This document shows positions 58,901 through 64,000 of a stretch of 64,000 nucleotides of DNA, one piece after another. The first letter of the stretch is position 1; every line of letters starts with the position of its first letter. Below the pieces are notes generated by a model. It was not told where the DNA came from. It was given only the letters and a program-made list of their open reading frames with translations, and searched no databases. The DNA is from Tribonema minus (Eukaryota; Sar; Xanthophyceae; Tribonematales; Tribonemataceae), in contig JAFCMP010000544.1 of assembly GCA_017506865.1 (NCBI GenBank), positions 248,001 through 312,000 of the forward strand. Direction: 5' to 3'. The position numbers and the translations under genes are program-made.

Positions 58901-61900
58901 GCAGTGTGGATGCACTTCAAGTTGCGGAGAGTTGACTTGCCATCCATGGCCGCCAGCAATCTGGCCCCCAAATACTCTGCTCTTGCTCTGGCTACCTGCG
59001 AAGTCCAAACAGTTGCACTTGAGTACACTCACAAAGACTGTCTCGATTCAGATCTATCTACAGACCCCATACTGCAACTGAAGTATGAAGTGCCAGGGCG
59101 AACCCCGTTAAATGCTCGTTTCTTGATGCGCCATGTTGTCTGCCTGCTTTTCCCACTACCTTCGTCTATGAGCAATGCGCACAGCTGCAGCTATCTCCAC
59201 AGGGCAAGCGCCTCACCTTGGCGTAGGCATTCATGGTGATGCCATAGCTCATGGCGTCTGGGTCCACCCCCCATTCTCCTCGCATCCTGCCAAGCAGCGC
59301 GGCGCAGCAACATAGGCCCCCCAACATGCATATGATCAGTATACAGCCTGCAAGTATGAGCAGAGCTCACTATGCAGTGGGCTTCGTGGCATGTACTTGA
59401 GTCAAGAGGTGATGCGTGAGTGGCATGTTGCAACTGAGCTCACATGCATTTGACGTGACGCATACGCTTAACAATGGCTGCGGCCCTTCTGCATAACTTT
59501 GAGCATCAACAAGCAGCACACACGTGACGCTACATCCAGCGACGTATGCAGAGAGAACTGCTAATGACGTTGACAAAAAGCGACAATTGTCACACAGGGC
59601 AAGGTCACACAGGGCAAGCACCAGCGGTGAGCCATGCGCATGGTCAGCTTGCCACGCACACGAAAACAGCCAATCAGCGACAACAGCCGGTGTTGAGTGC
59701 CAAAACAAGCACAAATCAGCACTTGGTGCTGTTCCTAACAGCACGTTGGGTTACTACGAGCGCATGACACCAAACTGATGAGCTGCCACGACGTACATCT
59801 GCTGATATCTCAAGGATGCGCAGCTACATCAACTGTCACGACAACGCCGCGGGTCGCTGCTGTAAATTGGACTTGAACTTCTGTGGATGCAATGCTCAGC
59901 TTACTCAGCGCTCAGGCGCATTTCCTTTTCGAGTACAGTACACGGTGCATGAACTGTTCAAAGTACACGTGTACGGTTCAGTGTACACAGGTATGAATGC
60001 ACAACACTTCTGTGTATGATGCAGGATACGAATTACTCACATGTTGAAGGCTTGTATGGCCTTGTGCCACTGGCCGCTGCGCACGTAGCAGTTGATGGCC
60101 ATGTTGCACAGGATGTTGTTGCTGCAGACATGCGGCGCAAAGCAGAGCAGGTGCATTGAGATGCAGACCCAATCAGCTAAATGATGACGCAGTGGATGGC
60201 TGCATGATTGAGGTCAGACCAGCTTAGCTCGTTGTGAGCGTGAGACATGCATGCAGCGCCACACGAAACCTGCATGATAAATGAAAACTACGGCGCACAC
60301 CGAATGTCATACATGGAGGGGCGGTGCGGATCGCACATAGTTTTGATCCCGGCACGACATCTGCTGGTCAGCCGGCATGCACTTTACTCATCTCCGCTTT
60401 TGGTGTGGAAACCCTGTTGGGCATGATGGAGATGCAAGCAACATGCACAGGGGGTATCTGCTTGTGCGCGCTGTCTCACTGAGCTGCGCAGCATAACCTG
60501 TTCAGCCCAGAGTAAGCACTGCTCACAGTTGCTACAGGTGCAGGCGTAGAGGTATGGGTAGGTACTCACCGGTATTTATCGCAGCCAAGCGCCACCGCCA
60601 CGTGCTCCAGCGCCTGCTCATAGCGCTTAGCCTGCAGCGCAATGACCCCACTTCAACATGTCAGAGCCGGCCATCGTCCGCGCTGTTGCGCACAGCCTGA
60701 AGTTCAACCCGGTGGAACGGATTGCTGTGCACGACACGCACGCAAGCTCAACTTCAACAGGTCAGGGCCGGCTAACTTTATGCCATGAGCACAGCACAGT
60801 CATATCCGCAGATGCGGCAGTTGGGAGCGGGCGACCATGATGCTCATCGCTTGCAATGCGGACTGCGCGAGAAAATGTGAGTGTTTGTGAAACATACATT
60901 GGCGAGTCCAAACCGTAAGAAGCCGGTACAACAAACACTTACAACCCCGCGCGCCCCCCCGTCCAGACTGCACGCCAACCGCAACACTCCAACGCAGCAG
61001 CAGTCCTACCCGCTGATCACCGCATGCGCACCAACAACGCACCTTGTACAGCGTCCTGAACGCCACGCACGCAAGCCCCGCCAAATCCTCCGCCTGCGCG
61101 CCCCCCGCACCCCCCCCGGGCCCGTACACCTCCACCTCAGCGCTCAGCGCAGCAGCGGCAGCAGCGCTCAACCCCCCCCCCTCCTCCCCCTCTGGGGGCA
61201 AGTCAAACAGCGCCCCGCCCTCCAACTCCAGCTCCTGCCCCTCTATCTCCAGCGCGAGCAGGAGGTCGGCGCCGCCGTCCACCAGCGCCAGCGTCGCCGC
61301 GTCCAGGTCCTCCGCGCTCGTGATGGCTTCGTCGGCAATGTCGGCGGCTATGAGGGGGGGGGGAGCAGCAGCGCTCGACGCTGGCGGCTCTGCATCCGCT
61401 GCAGGCGCGAGGTGGCTTGCGGGTGGTGCGGCGGCGCCCTGTGGCAGTAGGGTGCAGGGGAAGAACAGCAGCAGGCGCAGTGGTTAGCGTGTTGTGTGTG
61501 CATCGGGCGACAATGGCTGCACTGGCAGCAGACAAGGCAAATGTTGTGTAGCCTGCTGTTCCGCAGCTGCGCGGCCTCACACATCCGAGGCTTGGACCAG
61601 CAGTCATCCTGCAAGCGATCAGTGCACATCATGACCGCAGCGACCTCATTGCCGTGTCCCCGCAAATGGTGTGTTGCGGGCTGATGTGACATCAGATCCA
61701 CACTATGCCAGCACTGACACGGCATGTTGTCATTGTGAAATTGTCATCATTGACCTGACTTTACACTAGGTCACCGGTCTCACCTCAGCATCAAGCACAC
61801 CATCGGGGAGCGGCACCAGCTTTGCGATGGCAGGTCTGTCGGCTGACGTATGCCCCAGCACTGCCGTCTCAAATTGCTTGTAGATGTCCACCGCATCCGC

Positions 61901-63770
61901 CCATTCCACCAGTGCCTGCGACCACACAAGGCATGCACCATGTGTTGAGTAATGAAAACATACACCGGCATCACATTTATGGAATGCTCTTCATGCCAAC
62001 GCAACCTGCATCAGAGTTGCCTACTTCAATGTAGTGTGGCGTCCCAGTACATACACACTCATAAATGCATACAGCCCGCAGCAGCCAGCGTGCCAGCCTT
62101 GATGCGTTTTGCATACCATGGTCTACATGCTTATACACGCATATAGCCCTCACCACTCACGCCTGCGCGGCGTATATGTGAGCAGGCATCACCTCCCGCA
62201 GCGACCAGTGCGCCGGCCTTGATGCTATTGTATACCATACATACATACCATACATACATATTATTGGTGGAAGGAACTTGCGGCTAACCATCCCTTGTCA
62301 CCTAAAGCTCTACGATCTTTCGTTTTCATACATACCTATGGCATGTACATACATATGGTACATGCGTAATGCGTATCCTGCACATACACAGACACGCAGC
62401 CTCACCTCGCACGCCTGCGCTGCGTATATGTGCGCCAGAGTCACCTCCCGCAGCGACCAGTGCGCCGGCCTGCCGCCACGCGGGCCCGCCAGCAGGCCCT
62501 GCGCCTGCATCTGCCTGAAGAGCGTGATAACCTCGCGTCGCTTGGCAGACCTGATGCATGTGTGCACGATGGACAGTGCGTTGGTCACATGTCAGAGGAC
62601 GGCGCCCAACAGAGTGGTGTGTAACAGTCATCACAACATCGGCCAAAACGGGTCATTGTCGTGCATTTCGTGTCTGGGCACTGCATAATGCGTATTTGTG
62701 CAATTTTTGTGTCAGTCAACATCAGCCATCAGATGCAGATCCATCTCCAAATGTCAACGCCATGATACGACCAGATACTGAAGTTGACATCGCGCGAAGC
62801 ATAAGAATGACAGGCGGTTTCTGGTTGAAGTTGGGAGATGGCACTGGATTGACATCATGGTGTGCACGCAAACAGCATTTTTTTTGTTCTACACATTTGA
62901 CACAGCCTCAATGTGTACATGTATGTGACCACAACCAGCCATTTCACTGGAGCGCATGCTGACATCAGCAATGCGCAGTTGTGGGATGCCTGACATATGC
63001 CACTTTCTTTGCAGTACCGGCAGTGTGCTGCGCTTTTATGCCGCATCATGCTGAATATAGAAGTCTGTGGCCATCTGCTGAGCGTGGGCACTGTCTGTGC
63101 ACAAATTACCCGGAAGGAATCTTGACTAAGCAATGGCTTGCACAGGTTCTGATAGTACAATCTCGCCATCATGAAACTGATGGTAACACTGCCGGCGACG
63201 ATGATATCACTTGGCCAGTGACTCAAACACGCATGTAAACAGATAATGATGTTGCTGTCAGTGAGCGTGCACTGCTCAGAATTTGGCCATGCCCTGCACA
63301 AATCGATCGACTCACTTATTCAGCCCGCTCATGAGACCCACGCACGCCGACAGCGCTGCATCCGGTCCGTAAGGTTCCCCCGCGTGCCAGCTAGCATGAG
63401 CCCCACCCTTCGCCCCCCTGCTGTTGAGGATGTCGCTCGCGTGGTCCAGCTGTCCCGCGCGCGCGCACGCCGTCACCACCGCAGCGAATGTGGCGCGATC
63501 GGGCTGCACTCCAGCACTCTGCAAACACCAAGGATGTTCCTTTTGAGCAACGTGATGTGACCGTTTCGACGCAGCTGCTGAGGTCTTCTGCATGGTGGAT
63601 TTACACTATTGGTGGATGCTGCTGACGCGCCAGGAATGAGACTGTGGTCATGCACGCATGCCTCAAGTGTCACAAACACAATGCCCTCAAAAGTGCTATA
63701 TATGCACCAAGCACTCCACAGCAAGCACCATTGGAGTATCGAACCTGCAGCTCCCGATACCGTTGCAGCG
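43921..63770 (-). CDS. Giant PPR-SMR protein (5' end not complete)
   Basis: Pentatricopeptide-repeat protein with a C-terminal Smr domain (GUN1/pTAC2 class), expected to bind organellar RNA in plastid or mitochondrion. Exons on the minus strand: about 63770-63745, 63518-63316, 62550-62406, 61915-61784, 61438-61043, 60631-60570, 60121-60041, 59286-59217, 58703-58628, 57922-57773, 57180-56945, 56117-56010, 55450-55369, 55050-54932, 53994-53902, 53193-52989, 52552-52096, 51350-51226, 49353-49249, 48075-47967, 47595-47475, 46687-46574, 46216-46123, 45595-45475, 44794-44735, 44546-44441, 44215-44175, 44026-43921. At least 1,238 residues, phases all consistent. PPR examples: PDRATFAAVVTACARAGQLD, NQFTYNALIGVLTYSGRVDL, VCYSAAITACERGG. 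Smr: DLHGYSLAVAKAAVRSGL, FTIITG, GIGRHSKLAFKPTVRPTV. An acidic/Ala-rich insert lies in 61438-61043 and a poly-Gln/Ser/Gly insert in 52552-52096. The upstream end of the 63.7-kb exon is uncertain. Confidence 0.9.
46251..46382. repeat. Tandem repeat, three ~45-bp copies (PPR intron)
   Basis: The unit agctgctta...ccactctgaagcttgaaatgcaagcatgcgtgag is repeated three times between exons 46216-46123 and 46687-46574, with small length changes between copies. Confidence 0.75.
47222..47375 (-). repeat. Partial copies of PPR exon 47595-47475 (3' end)
   Basis: Plus-strand blocks near 47222-47258 (acgtgtcgtgttgtcgacgc) and 47343-47375 (tgacaacgcaccgtcttgtc) match the exon's donor end (acgcaccgtcttgtcaaac at 47470). 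They cover only the last ~20-30 exon bases plus donor and intron flank. Confidence 0.6.
48224..48287 (-). repeat. Partial copy of PPR exon 48075-47967 (5' half with acceptor)
   Basis: cttgcgcatgctgtcaaaca...ccactcgcctgtgacagcgc copies the first ~45 bases of the exon plus its acceptor almost perfectly. Read as an exon it would reach an in-frame stop right after the copied part (AAG TAG), so it is not usable. Confidence 0.85.
48915..49125 (-). repeat. Partial copies of PPR exon 49353-49249 (3' end with donor)
   Basis: The copy at 49071-49125 carries cttaccacacttggcgctggcactgatggcggcgttgta, matching the exon end and an intact GTAAG donor. A more diverged copy lies at about 48915-48975, sharing the intron-side text (tcctggtcacatcgtcccatcactcg versus tcctgataacattatcccatcactcg). 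Confidence 0.8.
49600..51130. repeat. Array of ~505-bp degenerate tandem units (PPR intron)
   Basis: ctcaggattgtgaccgtaag...gtttgcagttctcagagtctggttaaagtcctcattgac occurs at about 49915-50022 and 50418-50526, with a diverged, shorter-spaced copy at 49616-49730. The other half of the unit (cagccgctgcaggctcttcccat...aacagcaagtggggctt) occurs at 50205-50315 and 50712-50825, with a trace at 51092. The whole array fills the 1.9-kb intron 51225-49354. Confidence 0.75.
51681..52025 (-). repeat. Three partial copies of PPR exon 52552-52096 (3' end with donor)
   Basis: Copies at about 51681-51733, 51827-51900 and 51951-52025 carry ctcaccgcatcgcgcgcgag, cacgcgcccatggccgc and ccgtacatgacgctatactc, i.e. 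the last ~45 bases of the exon, its donor and the same intron flank. Spacing is about 130-145 bp. All lie downstream of the true exon end in the transcript direction. Confidence 0.85.
52891..52980 (-). repeat. Two partial copies of PPR exon 53193-52989 (3' end with donor)
   Basis: tcactcacccagggtcatgc...gtgagcacgtcgtacgc at 52891-52934 and ggatcatgcgcgtaaacgtgagcac at about 52949-52974 duplicate the exon end at 52981-53023. The first copy keeps the donor; the second keeps only part. Confidence 0.85.
53555..53895. repeat. Degenerate minisatellite rich in gtcagcgctcag
   Basis: About fifteen spaced copies of a cagcgctcag/cagtgctcag core, many followed by cacacatcRa or ccRca, in the intron between PPR exons 53994-53902 and 53193-52989. 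It ends at the donor of the upstream exon (agtgcagcgctcacc). Confidence 0.75.
54092..54170 (-). repeat. Partial copy of PPR exon 53994-53902 (5' end) with poly-G run
   Basis: gcgcagcgaccgcagggcggtcagggcctgcacacagacaagacatcgtgtgcaggagg followed by 18 G copies the exon's first ~30 bases, its acceptor and upstream intron (53967-54045), which ends in a similar aggagggaggggggggg run. Confidence 0.85.
55538..55592 (-). repeat. Partial copy of PPR exon 55450-55369 (5' end with acceptor)
   Basis: cggagcgcgtcatctgcagc...ttacaaaagatggtgctgagcactg repeats 55438-55487, offset by 101 bp. It contains the first ~17 exon bases, the CTGCAG acceptor and intron flank. Confidence 0.85.
56590..56935 (-). repeat. 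Array of ~110-bp copies of a PPR exon 3' end (exon 57180-56945)
   Basis: gcacctgcagcagccgctggctgtcgccccggcggcatactgcctacgcag is found near 56725 and 56836, with a diverged copy near 56622. Each matches the last ~30 bases of the exon, its GTGCGC donor and intron (56944 onward). Flanking blocks (catgtacaaggtatgcaagc, catgtgacactgttcgcac) repeat too. Confidence 0.85.
57221..57480 (-). repeat. Two partial copies of the 5' part of PPR exon 57180-56945
   Basis: 57225-57325 and 57357-57450 duplicate the first ~85 bases of the exon (gtgctcacgtagttgcagg side to gccgcgcactggcc side) plus acceptor. Both are cut at the same place by TTACAGCA and run into poly-G/C tracts at about 57209-57216, 57336-57352 and 57471-57491. 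Both terminate at a stop in the copied frame (YVL then stop). Confidence 0.88.
58045..58160 (-). repeat. Partial copy of PPR exon 57922-57773 (5' half with acceptor)
   Basis: cgcgtgcgcagctgctgagcctctgcccagcgccctgccttgaagcgcg...gtgagcgctgccacgcagtgcg copies the acceptor and first ~80 bases of the exon at ~80-85 percent identity. It breaks off before the donor. Confidence 0.85.
62068..62226 (-). repeat. Partial copies of PPR exon 62550-62406 (3' end with donor)
   Basis: 62152-62224 (ctcacgcctgcgcggcgtatatgtg...cctcccgcagcgaccagtgcgccggcct) duplicates the last ~70 bases of the exon. A shorter copy at 62068-62100 shares cccgcagcagccagcgtgccagccttgatgc. A (CATA)n tract at 62230-62262 separates the copies from the exon. 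Confidence 0.85.
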
Positions 63771-64000
63771 CCTCATTCCATTTGCCCTGCCGACCCAGGG
63801 CCACCACCACAGCATTTTGCTGCGAGCTCGGCGCGCTCCCCCTGTTGCTGTTTCTGCCAGCTGACGCGTTCGCAAGCGGACCGCCTGACACGCGGCGAGG
63901 GGCGCACATACATAGCAGCAGCTTGAATTAGTGATCGCATTGCACTCGGCACTGCGGGTGTTGGTATGCATGGCCATGACGAATCATGGTTTTTCGAGGC

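Overview
The window looks like nuclear DNA from a photosynthetic eukaryote, most likely an alga. Its genes are split into many short exons (21 to about 520 nt) separated by GT-AG introns of roughly 200 to 1,500 bp. The encoded set combines plastid-associated families (Ycf23/DUF561 and a long PPR-SMR protein) with a spliceosomal Tudor protein (SPF30/SMNDC1 type), a kinesin and two hemerythrin-type proteins. The Ycf23 N-terminus reads as a signal peptide followed directly by Phe, which hints at a complex (secondary) plastid. The TGTAA poly(A) signal common in green algae is not evident after the stop codons I checked. The lineage is therefore inference only. No prokaryotic operon, CRISPR array or complete transposon was seen.

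Layout. 1-3.16 kb, minus: 5' part of a ycf23 gene running off the left edge. 3.47-8.95 kb, plus: SPF30/SMNDC1-like gene, head-to-head with ycf23. 9.03-9.94 kb, plus: small acidic orphan gene. 11.1-27.8 kb, plus: long kinesin (kinesin-6/KIF20-like motor) with a coiled-coil and low-complexity tail; its first exon was not found. 29.2-30.3 kb, plus: small secreted/single-pass membrane protein. 32.3-33.5 kb, minus: single-exon 27-residue-repeat ankyrin-like gene, followed by a frameshifted ankyrin relic at 34.1-34.6 kb. 36.0-38.3 kb (minus) and 39.1-41.9 kb (plus): two divergent hemerythrin HHE paralogues. 43.9-63.9 kb, minus: a giant PPR-SMR gene of at least 28 exons, whose 5' end probably lies beyond the right edge.

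Exons were assembled by hand from splice sites, reading-frame continuity and family conservation. For the PPR-SMR gene every junction I traced from 63.5 to 43.9 kb is phase-consistent, giving at least 1,238 residues ending in a complete Smr domain.

The most unusual signal is in the introns of the PPR-SMR gene. At least ten of its exons are flanked by partial, decaying copies of themselves, nearly all of which include the exon edge with its splice donor or acceptor. The same kind of boundary-spanning tandem duplication occurs at one SPF30 donor and at the acceptor of a 21-nt kinesin micro-exon. A dispersed repeat family of about 140 bp also sits in introns, with three copies in three successive introns of one hemerythrin gene.
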